A stretch of DNA of 62,931 nt, taken from NCBI GenBank assembly GCA_963578705.1, contig CAUZDT010000001.1, positions 1 through 62,931 on the forward strand. Reading direction: 5' to 3'. Position 1 is the first letter of the stretch. Every line of letters begins with the position of its first letter. This stretch comes from UBA8886 sp963578705. GTDB taxonomy: Archaea > Thermoplasmatota > Poseidoniia > MGIII > CG-Epi1. A program made the translations under genes and the position numbers. This document shows, piece by piece, positions 43,480 to 51,426 of the stretch. The notes beneath the pieces are model-generated. The model saw only the letters and a program-made list of their open reading frames with translations. It ran no database searches and was not told the origin of the DNA.

Positions 43480-43746
43480 TCAGAGCAGCGACTGCTCGAG
43501 CAGCTCGACCGACTGGATGCCGGCCAGCGTCGCCAGCCCGCCCTCGACTTCATCAGTCAGCCCGGCGCGGTCGGGGCCGATAACCAACGCGTCAATCGTC
43601 ATCAGCCCGAAGGCGAAGGGCGAAACCTCGTGCGCGCCCAGTTTTGCGTCGGCCGGCAGTGTCGCCGGCAGCGCCGCGACGACCGCCGCGGTATCGACTG
43701 CCGGGGATTCCGGCATCAGCCTGTATTTCAGAGCAACTTCGCCCAT
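43480..43746 (-). CDS. ef1b: Elongation factor 1-beta (aEF-1B)
   Basis: An 88-residue guanine-exchange factor that recycles EF-1A. Typical features are ALKYRLMPESPAVDTAAVVAAL at the start (cut here to the MPES core), KLGAHEVSPFAFGLMTIDAL in the middle and the DEVEGGLATLAGIQSVEL end with the family's terminal hydrophobic patch. The length matches archaeal aEF-1beta. ATG 43746 is about 27 bases after GCTATATC (43770-43777, minus), suggesting a leaderless mRNA. It is divergent from the ferredoxin gene. Confidence 0.92.
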   Translation of the reverse strand: MGEVALKYRLMPESPAVDTAAVVAALPATLPADAKLGAHEVSPFAFGLMTIDALVIGPDRAGLTDEVEGGLATLAGIQSVELLEQSLL

Positions 43747-43830
43747 GGCGGCGCCACCGCAGGCGGGGCGATATAGCAGTTTCGTGGTCCAGAATAGCAT
43801 TATTAACTGCCCCTTAAATCAACCCGCAGC

Positions 43831-44175
43831 ATGGCCATCGACGAGAACTACCTTTCGACCTACGAGCAGTCTGCGACCTACGACGGCGAGAACCAGCCGA
43901 TCGAAATCTGGACCAGCGCTGACCAGCCCTACGAGGGGGTCGGGTCGGACAAGCTCGCCATCTGGGGTACCATCGTCGGTGTCGACTTTGACCTTTGCAT
44001 CGCTGACGGGGCGTGCATTGACGCCTGCCCGGTCGAGGTGTTCGAGTGGATTGATACGCCGGGGCACCCCGCCTCGGAGAAGAAGCCCATCATGATTCGC
44101 GAGGAAGAGTGCATCATCTGCCGCGCCTGCGAGTCGGTCTGCCCGGTCGAGGCAGTCCTGATAAGCGAGGATTAA
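43831..44175 (+). CDS. 7Fe-type dicluster ferredoxin
   Basis: A 114-residue ferredoxin of the Thermoplasma/Sulfolobus type. The first cluster motif CIADGACIDACP (Cys56, Cys62, Cys66, with Asp59 replacing a cysteine) implies a [3Fe-4S] cluster. The second, CIICRACESVCP (Cys94, 97, 100, 104), binds [4Fe-4S]. The loop DTPGHPASEKK is the family insertion. In zinc-containing relatives the N-terminal extension carries three zinc histidines; here none are present and the usual VHG before the core reads IWG. It carries electrons for 2-oxoacid oxidoreductases and similar enzymes. TATA-like CATTATTAAC at 43799-43808 suggests a leaderless mRNA. Confidence 0.94.
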   Translation: MAIDENYLSTYEQSATYDGENQPIEIWTSADQPYEGVGSDKLAIWGTIVGVDFDLCIADGACIDACPVEVFEWIDTPGHPASEKKPIMIREEECIICRACESVCPVEAVLISED

Positions 44176-44202
44176 TAGCGCAGGCAGCGAGGGGGGCGCA
44201 GC

Positions 44203-44817
44203 ATGGAAGATAGCGACCTGCGTCTCGGCGGCTGGAACCGGCCGCGCCGCATCACGCTGGCGCGCATCTTTGGCCTGCTAATCACGGCCGGGCTGGTGGT
44301 GGTGCTGGTCGGCCCGCAGCTGGTTGACCCTTTCACGGCAAGGGTGGGCAACATCGAGCCGCAGTGGCAGCATACCAACGAGGTCGACTCGCAGAAATAC
44401 AATGGCCTGCTGAAACTACGGACGCAGGAATACGAGTCCGTCGACGGAAAAACCGGGCTGCTCTACGTCATCGCGCTCAGCTCGCTGGTCCCGCTCACTG
44501 ACCTGCCGCTCGATCTGGAATCGTCGGTCGCCGACCGCGTGCAGGAGGAGGCGGAGCTGCAGCAGGCCGAGCTGACCAACGGCCGCCGCGTCGGCACGCT
44601 TGCCATCTCGCAGGGTCACACCGCCGAGCTGCTGCAGTGGGATGCCAGCGTGACCGGCACCTCGGGCTTTTTTGGCTGGTTCAAGGGCGGGGGCAACCTG
44701 CAGGTGCGCGCTGCCTACTGGGAGGTCGAGCTGGGGCTGGTCATCTGCGTCGCCTTCGGGACCGAGACGCTCCGCATCGATGAGGCGACCCGCATGATGC
44801 AGGCGGTGCAGGCATGA
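44203..44817 (+). CDS. Single-helix anchored protein of unknown function
   Basis: A 204-residue protein. A short basic N-terminus and one membrane helix (about residues 20-42, LARIFGLLITAGLVVVLVG) precede an extracytoplasmic alpha/beta domain of about 155 residues with no cysteines. That domain has WQHTNEVDSQKYNGLLKLRTQE and ends in LRIDEATRMMQAVQA. No family recognised. The last bases overlap the TFS start (ATGA, four bases), so it is coupled to a transcription factor gene. Whether that reflects function is unclear. Confidence 0.62.
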   Translation: MEDSDLRLGGWNRPRRITLARIFGLLITAGLVVVLVGPQLVDPFTARVGNIEPQWQHTNEVDSQKYNGLLKLRTQEYESVDGKTGLLYVIALSSLVPLTDLPLDLESSVADRVQEEAELQQAELTNGRRVGTLAISQGHTAELLQWDASVTGTSGFFGWFKGGGNLQVRAAYWEVELGLVICVAFGTETLRIDEATRMMQAVQA

Positions 44818-45113
44818 TGATTTGCCCCGGCTGCAAGGGGTTGCTCTACCCGCAAGGCGACCAGCTGGCGTGCCGCCGCTGCGGCCATACGCAGGCGAAG
44901 GGCGCGGCGCAGGTGGTCGACCATGAGCGCGAAAAGCAGGAGCAGGTGGTGATGGACTCGATCGACGGGACGCTGCCGAAAACCACTATCATCTGCGACA
45001 AGTGCGGCCACGGCGAGGCGACCTGGGTCCTGCGGCAGACGCGCGCCGCCGACGAGCCGGCGACGCGCATCTACCAATGCACCGGCTGTCGCCACAAGTG
45101 GCGCGAATACTAG
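44814..45113 (+). CDS. tfs: Transcription factor S (TFS, RPB9/TFIIS-like)
   Basis: A 99-residue archaeal transcript-cleavage factor that stimulates backtracked RNA polymerase. The N-terminal zinc ribbon has CPGC and CRRC. The C-terminal ribbon has CDKC and CTGC with the signature QTRAADEPATRIYQC, whose Asp-Glu pair enters the polymerase active site. The length and both ribbons are complete. ATG 44814 overlaps the upstream stop by four bases; it is convergent with the propeller gene, overlapping four bases. Confidence 0.95.
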   Translation: MMICPGCKGLLYPQGDQLACRRCGHTQAKGAAQVVDHEREKQEQVVMDSIDGTLPKTTIICDKCGHGEATWVLRQTRAADEPATRIYQCTGCRHKWREY

Positions 45114-47479
45114 GCGAGCCGTCCGCCCGCCTCGAGCAGCCGGTTGCGCAGCACTGACTGCAACTCCTCGAGCAGTTCCTGCGCTGCTTCGCCCTGCGAG
45201 GCGCGGCACAACAGTTCGAGCTCGACCCCTTCGTCGCCGTGCGGTTTTGCGACGACCATCGCGAGGTAGACCGTCTCGTCGAGGTTCGAGCGCGCCGCGA
45301 GGTAGCTGATGTCGCCCCCCTTTTCGTGGCGTTGCCCGCAGACCGCCAACCCCGTCAGGCCCTCCAGCGCTTCCGTCGCGGCAGCGAGGCTGACCGCGTC
45401 GAGCCGCAGCTCGTCGCTGGCGCTCTGCTCGCGATGCTCGGCGCGCAGCTCGCCGTGCTCCTTTTCGGAGAGCGGCAGCGGCACCAGATAGCAACCCGGC
45501 AGCGCCGCGTCGACCGCGCCTAGGCTGGCTGTGCAGTGCTGCCCGGTCGCGTCGCGATACTGCGCCACCAGCACCGCCCGCGACGGGTCGCGGCCGAGCG
45601 GGCTGAAGGCGAAGCTGACGCTGGTGCGTTCGCCCGCCGCCAGCAGTCCCGGGCGGACCACGCCGTCGGCGGGCGCCTCCAGCGCGAGGCCGCTGCCTTC
45701 TAGCTTGAGTCGCAGCACTACGCCCTCCAGCTGCTCGTCGCTGGCGTTGTGCAGTTGCGCCTGCAGCTTCACCCCTTCCTTGTCGGCGCTGAACGCCAGC
45801 TGCTCCAGCCGTAATTGCTCGAAGCGGTCGGACATCTCGACGAAGGCGGTGATGCCCTCGACCCGCTCGCGGATGCGACCGCACGCTGCCAGCGACGCCG
45901 CCTCCTGCTCACGCACGTCCTGTAACAGCTCGGGCTGGCCGGCGGCGGAGCCGGAGGTCATCCAGTCCAGCGCCACCTGCTTCGCGCCCTGCTCGACCTG
46001 TTTGCGGCGGGTGCGCAGCTCCTTCAGCAGCGCCCGCACCCGCTTGCGCTCGGCAGGGAGCGCCGCGAGCGCCTCCTCGATGTAGGTGAGCTTGCGCTCC
46101 AGCTCCTCGCTGCCTTCGCGGTCGCCGAATGAGTCGGCCACCTTGCGGAGCCGCGCGAGGTATTCGCTGATTTCCTTGTCGAGCGCGCCCGGCGCGCCGG
46201 TGCCCGACAGCGACAGGTGCAATGAATAGAAAGGGTAGAGCCGGCTCGCAAGCGCCTCGGGCTGGCCTTTGGGCAGCCCCAGTTGTTGCATGAAGCGCGG
46301 AAGCTGGTCGATGTAGCCGACGTGCAGCTGGTGCAACGCCTCGAGCTCGGCCTGCAGCGTTTCGAGCGCGCTGAACGCCTCCTTGAGCGCGTCGAAGCGG
46401 CCGCCCGCTTTCGCCTCCGCCTGCTCGAGCGCGTGCGCGACGCCCTCCGGCTCCGGCTCGTAAGCAGTGACCTTGCGATAGAGCTGCCGCACCTGCGCCA
46501 GCAGCTCGCTTACCCCGCGCTTCAGGAACTCGCCGTTGCGGAACCAGCAGACGCGGCTACCGATGCCGGCGACCAGCTCGCCGCCGTGGCCCGGCAGCGC
46601 GAGGCAGCCGATTTCCTCGCGGCTGTAGTAGGTCTCGAGCACCAGCCCCTCGCGGTCGAGCAGCCGCAGCTCCCACCTGCCGAACACCTCGCCGCCCGCG
46701 ACCAGCGCCGCCAGCTCGCCCGAGGCGGTCGCGGCGGCGGTCTCGACGAATTTCTCCTCCTCGACCTGCCAGAGCAGCTGGCCGTTGACCTCGAAACAGT
46801 GGACGCCGCCGTCAGTCGCGACCAGCAGCGCGCCGCCGCCGCGGGTGAAACGCAGGCTGCGCAGAGGCCCCACTTCCTCGCGCCAGAGCAGCTGCCCGCC
46901 ACTGGTGAGGCAGTAGACCTGCTTGCCCGAGGAGCAGGCGACATGCTGCGCGTTGGCGTCAACCCCCAGCACCAGCTGCCCGCTGCGCAGCTCCCACTGC
47001 TGCGCGCCGGCGCTATCGTAGCAGCGCACACCGCGCTCGAAACCGCAGAGGCAATCCCCGTCGGGGGCGAACGCCACCCCGCCGACGAAGCTGCCCGCCG
47101 TGACCTCCCACTGCGGCTCGCCGTCGCGGTCGAGCAGCACCAGCTGGTCCCCGTTGGCGACCAGCGTGCGGCTGCCGTCGGGCGCGAGCGCGACGTCATG
47201 GACGTCGCGCTCGGTCGTGTAAGCCCACTTGGGGTTGCCCCACAGGTCGTAGCAGTGCAGCCCGTCGAACGCCACCAGCACGATGCGGCTGCTGTCAGCC
47301 GCCATGCGCACCATGCGGTTGCCCTCATGCTCGACCGCCGCCAGCTGCTGCCGCTGGCTGTAGGTGAAGAGGGTGCTGACGGTGATGGCGGCGACCATCT
47401 CGCCGCTGGAATCGCACGCGAGGTCGACGACCGGTGCGCCCACTTTCTGCTTCGCGAACGGCTTGAAGCTGCCGAACAT
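45110..47479 (-). CDS. Large beta-propeller / coiled-coil / beta-sandwich protein
   Basis: A 789-residue protein with no signal or membrane helix. Residues about 1-330 form PQQ/WD-like propeller blades (repeated VALAPDGSRTLVANGDQLVLLDRDG-type strands, shown in part). Residues about 340-555 are helical coiled coil (SELLAQVRQLYRK; ELERKLTYIEEALAALP). Residues about 560-665 look like an Ig-like beta-sandwich (LQAQLHNASDEQLEGVVLRL). The last about 120 are an alpha/beta domain. Its start overlaps the stop of an ABC ATPase gene by one base, so it belongs to that exporter operon. The layout resembles a cargo adaptor or scaffold; function and the domain fit of the end are inference. Confidence 0.68.
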   Translation of the reverse strand: MFGSFKPFAKQKVGAPVVDLACDSSGEMVAAITVSTLFTYSQRQQLAAVEHEGNRMVRMAADSSRIVLVAFDGLHCYDLWGNPKWAYTTERDVHDVALAPDGSRTLVANGDQLVLLDRDGEPQWEVTAGSFVGGVAFAPDGDCLCGFERGVRCYDSAGAQQWELRSGQLVLGVDANAQHVACSSGKQVYCLTSGGQLLWREEVGPLRSLRFTRGGGALLVATDGGVHCFEVNGQLLWQVEEEKFVETAAATASGELAALVAGGEVFGRWELRLLDREGLVLETYYSREEIGCLALPGHGGELVAGIGSRVCWFRNGEFLKRGVSELLAQVRQLYRKVTAYEPEPEGVAHALEQAEAKAGGRFDALKEAFSALETLQAELEALHQLHVGYIDQLPRFMQQLGLPKGQPEALASRLYPFYSLHLSLSGTGAPGALDKEISEYLARLRKVADSFGDREGSEELERKLTYIEEALAALPAERKRVRALLKELRTRRKQVEQGAKQVALDWMTSGSAAGQPELLQDVREQEAASLAACGRIRERVEGITAFVEMSDRFEQLRLEQLAFSADKEGVKLQAQLHNASDEQLEGVVLRLKLEGSGLALEAPADGVVRPGLLAAGERTSVSFAFSPLGRDPSRAVLVAQYRDATGQHCTASLGAVDAALPGCYLVPLPLSEKEHGELRAEHREQSASDELRLDAVSLAAATEALEGLTGLAVCGQRHEKGGDISYLAARSNLDETVYLAMVVAKPHGDEGVELELLCRASQGEAAQELLEELQSVLRNRLLEAGGRLA

Positions 47480-48411
47480 TAGTCCTCCTCCCGCATCAGG
47501 TAGTAGACGTCCTTGAGCGAGACCGGCGCGGTGACGTAGTCCTGCACCCGCTCGCCCAGCAGCTTCAGCACCCTGCGCGAAATGCGGTGCACCGCCTGCT
47601 CGTCGGCGGCGAAATAGCGCAGCGTCATCTCGTAGCGTCGCAACGGCTGCGCCACCTTTGCGGCGAGGGCGTCATCAACGTCGCGCTTCAGGTTCACCTC
47701 GACCGTGAATCGGTAGGGCACCTCATCCATAAGCTTGCGCACCGAGGTGAAGCGGTGGACGCGGCCGCCCTCCTGCAGCACCAAGATGCGGTCGCAGAGC
47801 CGGTCGACGACATACGGGTCGTGGTCGACCATCAGCAGCGTCAGGTCCTGGAACGCCTCCAGCTCCTCGAGCATGCCAATCACCTTCTCACGCCGCGACA
47901 GGTCGAGGTTCGCGACGACCTCGTCGAGGAAAAGCACCCGCGGCTGCTTCAGGAAGGCGATGGCGAGTCGCAGCATCGCTTTCTGCCCTTCGGAGAAGCC
48001 TTCCAGCCGGCGGTCCCACATCGCGTAGAGGCCGGTCCGCTTCAGGAACGGGATGACGGTTTCGGGCGGCTTCTGCAGTACCGTCGCGAAGAACTCGATG
48101 GTCTGCCGCAGCGTCAGCTTGGCCTGGAAGTTCAGCGCCGGCGAGATGAACGCGAAGGCACGCCGCGACCGCTCGCTCTGGCGCCAGCTGAAGACGTCCT
48201 GCCCGAAGATGCGCACCCGGCCGGCGTCGGGGCGGTAAATCGTCGCGATGGTGCGCAGCAGCGTGGTCTTGCCGCAGCCGTTGGGGCCGATAATCGCGAC
48301 GTGCTGCCCCTTCTCGACGCTGAAGGAGACGTCGTCGATGACCCGTACGGGCGGCCGGCGCCAGCCGCCGGGGAACTCCTTGACCACGTTTTCGACCTCG
48401 ACTGCCAGCAT
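47479..48411 (-). CDS. ABC transporter ATPase with extended C-terminus
   Basis: A 310-residue ATPase. Walker A is GPNGCGKTT (about 40-48) and Walker B LFLDEVVANLD; the H-loop is LLMVDHD. The signature is degenerate, FSEGQKAMLRLA in place of LSGGQ, and the Walker B DEP is DEV. A C-terminal domain of about 90 residues (YRFTVEVNLKRDVDDALAAKV, then LKLLGERVQDYVTAP) follows the nucleotide domain, as in some ABC-2 drug or lipid exporters. The start is one base inside the permease stop (TGATG) and its own stop overlaps the propeller gene by one base. It is the energising subunit of the permease. Confidence 0.86.
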   Translation of the reverse strand: MLAVEVENVVKEFPGGWRRPPVRVIDDVSFSVEKGQHVAIIGPNGCGKTTLLRTIATIYRPDAGRVRIFGQDVFSWRQSERSRRAFAFISPALNFQAKLTLRQTIEFFATVLQKPPETVIPFLKRTGLYAMWDRRLEGFSEGQKAMLRLAIAFLKQPRVLFLDEVVANLDLSRREKVIGMLEELEAFQDLTLLMVDHDPYVVDRLCDRILVLQEGGRVHRFTSVRKLMDEVPYRFTVEVNLKRDVDDALAAKVAQPLRRYEMTLRYFAADEQAVHRISRRVLKLLGERVQDYVTAPVSLKDVYYLMREED

Positions 48412-49298
48412 CAGTAGAACTCCAGCGTCCCCCAGCTCTGCGCCTTGCGCTCGAGGTACTTGTAGAGCAGCCCGGCGACGACCCCCGTGACGAAGATGCC
48501 GACCAGCATCGGCTCGAGGTAGGTCGCCCACAGCACGTCGAAGCCGGGCTTCGGGCCGGGGACCAGCACCATGTCGCGCAGGAAGACCAGCCCGGTAATT
48601 ATCGGAATATGCGTCTTGAGCCAGATTGAGACGCCGGTGCCGAGGTAGCCGTCGAGTGCCTCGATGGGAAAGTAGTAGCCGCTCAGCACCTTGAGCGCCG
48701 TCACGACCATGTTGGCGAAGGGCGTGATGCGCTTGGAGACGATGTTGAGCGACGCGACCAGCAGCGAGACCATCAGCATGAATACCCAGATTAGCAGGAA
48801 AACCCCGACGATGAGCGGCAAATCCCCCAGCCCGAAGCCGGCGAAGAGCCCGCGCTGTCCCGGCATCCCGCCCTGCGCCAGGTCGACCACCAGCAGCACC
48901 GGCAGGACGATGAAGAGCGTCGTCAGCAACGTCTTGACCATCGAGGCGATGTTGCGTGCCAGCAGCAGCGTCGAGAGGCTGACGTTGTTCGTCACTAGGA
49001 AGCCGATGGTGCCGCGCGACGCCTCTTCCGGCAGCGCCGCGACCGTATCATCGTAGGCGCGCTGGTAGAGCGCCCAGAAGAGCACCCCCATCAGCAGGAA
49101 GCCCTGCAGCCCGTAGTCAATGCCGAGCTCCCCCGGGTCGGCGGCGTCATCGACGAACGCCCCCAGCACGGTGAAGGCGACGATTATCAGCAGCATGTCG
49201 ATGACGTCGGTCACCAGCTGGAACTTGTAGTTCAGGTCCACTTGCAGGTTGCGCTTGACCGCGCCCTTGAGGACCTTCGCATAGTGGAATGGATGCAT
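48411..49298 (-). CDS. ABC-2 type exporter permease
   Basis: A 295-residue membrane protein with about six helices, of the ABC-2 family. A cytosolic amphipathic start (YAKVLKGAVKRNLQVDLNYK) leads to hydrophobic helices. A central VTNNVSLSTLLLARN and the late SGYYFPIEALDGYLG loop are typical of this fold. It is translated in a coupled set with the ATPase. The substrate is unknown; polysaccharides, lipids and drugs are all possible. ATG 49298 follows a minus-strand TATA-like GCTTATTAATC (about 49332-49342). Confidence 0.86.
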   Translation of the reverse strand: MHPFHYAKVLKGAVKRNLQVDLNYKFQLVTDVIDMLLIIVAFTVLGAFVDDAADPGELGIDYGLQGFLLMGVLFWALYQRAYDDTVAALPEEASRGTIGFLVTNNVSLSTLLLARNIASMVKTLLTTLFIVLPVLLVVDLAQGGMPGQRGLFAGFGLGDLPLIVGVFLLIWVFMLMVSLLVASLNIVSKRITPFANMVVTALKVLSGYYFPIEALDGYLGTGVSIWLKTHIPIITGLVFLRDMVLVPGPKPGFDVLWATYLEPMLVGIFVTGVVAGLLYKYLERKAQSWGTLEFY

Positions 49299-49417
49299 CG
49301 TTCGCCTGCGGGAAAGGGGCGAGCGCGGCGCGATTAATAAGCCATGGAGCCGCGCCCGCCGCCTGTCCCGGGCGTGCGGTGGCGAACAGGGAACTAATCG
49401 GCGCTAAGTAATGATAA

Positions 49418-49428
49418 GTTTTTATAAG
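49418..49428 (+). promoter_or_regulatory. TATA-like promoter with direct repeat, toxin-antitoxin pair
   Basis: GTTTTTATAAG is centred about 24 bases before the antitoxin ATG, suggesting a leaderless start. ATAAG occurs at 49414 and again at 49424, a possible direct-repeat operator for autoregulation. Confidence 0.5.
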
Positions 49429-49447
49429 TCCCGCTGGTTCGCCTTCC

Positions 49448-49681
49448 ATGATTAACGCCCTGATTAAGCTTGATGAGCGCAGCAATCGCGTGCTCAACAT
49501 CATCAAGGCCCAGCTCGGCCTGCGCAACAAGTCCGAAGCGGTGCAAGTGGCGGTCCAGGCCTACGAGACCGAACATCTTGAACCCGAGTTGCGCCCCTCT
49601 TACGTCGCGCGGCTCAAGGAACTCCAGGATGAAGAATCGGTCGAAGTGGCGGATTTCGCCGAGCGCTACGAACTGCCGTGA
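49448..49681 (+). CDS. Antitoxin, DUF2683-like
   Basis: A 77-residue protein that matches small archaeal antitoxins. An N-terminal helix-turn-type DNA-binding part (INALIKLDERSNRVLNIIK) and NKSEAVQVAV, as in ribbon-helix-helix proteins, are followed by an acidic C-terminal tail (EESVEVADFAERYELP) that would mask the toxin. It is directly upstream of the RelE-like toxin, with six bases between stop and start, and begins at a predicted transcription start. It should repress its own promoter, as such antitoxins usually do. Confidence 0.82.
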   Translation: MINALIKLDERSNRVLNIIKAQLGLRNKSEAVQVAVQAYETEHLEPELRPSYVARLKELQDEESVEVADFAERYELP

Positions 49682-49687
49682 AGCGCC

Positions 49688-49957
49688 ATGACGCGCTACA
49701 GGCTGGCAATCAGGAAGTCGCTCGACAAGCGGCTGGCCAGGCTCGCCCGACGCGACCGGGCGCTGTTGCGGGCGGTCTGGAAAAAGGTCGAACGGCTGCG
49801 TGCCGACCCGCACCTCGGCAAGCCGCTTCGCGCGCCGATGCAGAACCTGCGGCGAGTGCACCTGCCGGGCTCATACGTACTGATTTACACCATCGATGAA
49901 GCGCAGCGCACCATCACTCTCTACGACCTGGCGCCTCACGACAGGGTCTATCGCTAG
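49688..49957 (+). CDS. RelE/ParE-superfamily toxin
   Basis: An 89-residue basic protein with the RelE fold. It starts YRLAIRKSLDKRLARLARRD, then KPLRAPMQNLRRVHLPGSYVLIY, and ends in TITLYDLAPHDRVYR. The terminal R/Y residues correspond to positions used by RelE-type mRNA interferases, though the exact catalytic set cannot be confirmed. The antitoxin precedes it. RelE-type toxins cut mRNA on the ribosome; ParE-type act on gyrase, and the two are not separable here. It lies between the exporter operon and tRNA-Thr. Confidence 0.83.
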   Translation: MTRYRLAIRKSLDKRLARLARRDRALLRAVWKKVERLRADPHLGKPLRAPMQNLRRVHLPGSYVLIYTIDEAQRTITLYDLAPHDRVYR

Positions 49958-50047
49958 CGTCAGAAACCACGAAGTCGCCGCGCCCCGCGCTCCGCCGGCC
50001 TCCACGGAGCAGCCAGCAGCGAAGCCACCTATATCTGCTCTTTCGTA

Positions 50048-50054
50048 AAAAACG
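50048..50054 (-). terminator. T-tract after tRNA-Thr
   Basis: Downstream of tRNA-Thr on the minus strand the sequence CCGTTTTTTAC has six T in a row, the usual archaeal termination signal. Confidence 0.5.
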
Positions 50055-50093
50055 GGCCACCACTTGAGGATTAATCACTCGGCGGGACAATGG

Positions 50094-50167
50094 AGCCACC
50101 GGAGGGAGTTGAACCCTCGACCTGCCGCTTACAAGGCGGCCGCTCTGGCCGGCTGAGCTACGGTGGC
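50094..50167 (-). tRNA. tRNA-Thr (anticodon UGU)
   Basis: The acceptor stem pairs 50161-50167 with 50095-50101. The anticodon stem GCCGC/GCGGC closes CTTGTAA, giving UGU and reading ACA. The T-arm (GAGGGTTCAACTCCCTC) is regular. The discriminator is U and CCA is encoded at 50093-50091. It stands between the toxin-antitoxin pair and the str operon. Confidence 0.94.
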
Positions 50168-50292
50168 CCGGTGTGCCGAGAGCGGCGCGGCAATAGCGGT
50201 TTCGTCGGGTGCGGCGCGGGTGCGGCAGCGGCGCAATGGGGGGCGGCGCGCAGCGCTGAAACGCCGTTATCGTCGGGCGCCGTTGCCGAACG

Positions 50293-50302
50293 CTATAAAT
50301 AC
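50293..50302 (+). promoter_or_regulatory. TATA-like promoter of the str operon
   Basis: CTATAAATAC lies about 52 bases before the S12 start and predicts a leader of about 26 bases with a GGGGAG ribosome-binding site (50335-50340). Confidence 0.65.
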
Positions 50303-50348
50303 AGACCCCTTCTGCGCGAAAACCTCCGCTCGTCGGGGAGATGCAAAT

Positions 50349-50777
50349 TTGGCCAGGGGACTCTACACCGCCGCGCAAGCTCGCAAGAACCGCCAGAAGC
50401 AACGCTGGAACGACCGCTACTATCGCAAGCGGGTCCTGCGGCTGAAGCAGAAGGCGGACCCGCTGCAGGGCGCGCCGCAGGCGAAAGGCATCGTGGTCGA
50501 GAAGGTCGGGGTCGAGGCTAAACAGCCCAATTCCGGCATCCGCAAGTGTGTGCGAGTGCAGCTCATCAAGAACGGCCGGCAGGTGACCGCGCTGGCGCCG
50601 GGCAACCTCGCCATCAGCTTCATCGACGAACACGATGAAGTGGTCATCGAAGGCGTCGGCGGACGGATGGGACGCTCGTACGGTGACCTCTCCGGCGTGC
50701 GCTACCGGGTCCTGAAGGTCAACAACGTCTCGCTGCGCGAGATGGTTCGCGGGCGCAAGGAGAAGCCGATTCGGTGA
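50349..50777 (+). CDS. rps12: Ribosomal protein S12 (uS12)
   Basis: A 142-residue ribosomal protein of the decoding centre. The archaeal-type N-terminus (GLYTAAQARKNRQKQRW, then RYYRKRVLRL) is followed by the invariant KQPNSGIRKCVRVQLIKNG. That is joined to FIDEHDEV and the GRSYGDLSGVRYRV loop. The start is TTG 50349; the sequence ahead of it is unlike S12, and a GGGGAG ribosome-binding site precedes the TTG by eight bases. A TATA box at 50293 makes it the first gene of the operon. It overlaps S7 by four bases. Confidence 0.95.
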   Translation: MARGLYTAAQARKNRQKQRWNDRYYRKRVLRLKQKADPLQGAPQAKGIVVEKVGVEAKQPNSGIRKCVRVQLIKNGRQVTALAPGNLAISFIDEHDEVVIEGVGGRMGRSYGDLSGVRYRVLKVNNVSLREMVRGRKEKPIR

Positions 50778-51421
50778 GCGTGGTCGCAGAGGCCGAGGCG
50801 ACCGGGGCGGACGCAGCTCCCGAGACGGAGCCGGAAGCACCGCCCGAGCCGGAGCTGCCGGTGCTGCCGCTCTTCGGCAAGTGGGACCTCAGCGAGGTCG
50901 AGGTGGAGGACCCGACGCTGCGCAAGTACATCAACCTCAACGCTTTCCAGGTGCCGCACACCGGCGGCCGCCACGCGCGGACGCGGTTCGGCAAGCATCG
51001 CATGACTGTCGTCGAGCGCCTCATCAACAACCTGATGCGCTCCGAGCGCTACACCGGCAAGAAGGCGCAAGCCTACAAGGTGCTGCGCAACTCGTTCGAC
51101 ATCGTCCACGCCAAGAAGAAGCAGAATCCGATGCAGGTGCTGGTGCGCGCGCTCGAGAACAGCGCGCCGCGCGCCGAAGTGGTTTCGCTGCGGTACGGCG
51201 GCATCCGGGTCTACAGCGGCGTCGACGTCTCGCCGGCGCGACGGCTCGAGACTGCGATTGGCAACATCTGCCGCGGCGCGATTGCGGCAGCCCCCAAGCA
51301 GCGCTCAATCGAGAAGGCGCTGGCGCGCGAAATCATGCTCGCCGCCGAAGGGAACCCTGCCTCTTTTGCAGTGGCCAAGAAGGATGACAAGGAGCGCCAG
51401 GCGGAAGCCGCGCACAACTGA
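50774..51421 (+). CDS. rps7: Ribosomal protein S7 (uS7)
   Basis: A 215-residue small-subunit protein that organises the 16S 3' domain. The first about 35 residues are an acidic/proline extension (EAEATGADAAPETEPEAPPEPE-like) not found in most archaeal S7. The body has KYINLNAFQVPHTGGRHARTRFGK, then ERLINNLMR, and ends with ALAREIMLAAEGNPASFAVAKKDD. GTG 50774 overlaps the S12 stop by four bases. It is followed by EF-2 six bases later. Confidence 0.95.
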   Translation: MSVVAEAEATGADAAPETEPEAPPEPELPVLPLFGKWDLSEVEVEDPTLRKYINLNAFQVPHTGGRHARTRFGKHRMTVVERLINNLMRSERYTGKKAQAYKVLRNSFDIVHAKKKQNPMQVLVRALENSAPRAEVVSLRYGGIRVYSGVDVSPARRLETAIGNICRGAIAAAPKQRSIEKALAREIMLAAEGNPASFAVAKKDDKERQAEAAHN

Positions 51422-51426
51422 GGACC

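Noticed and set aside
46283..47482. 399-codon plus-strand frame opposite the propeller gene
   Set aside because: The propeller gene has coupling to the ATPase and meaningful repeats. The opposite frame is a GC-bias artefact.
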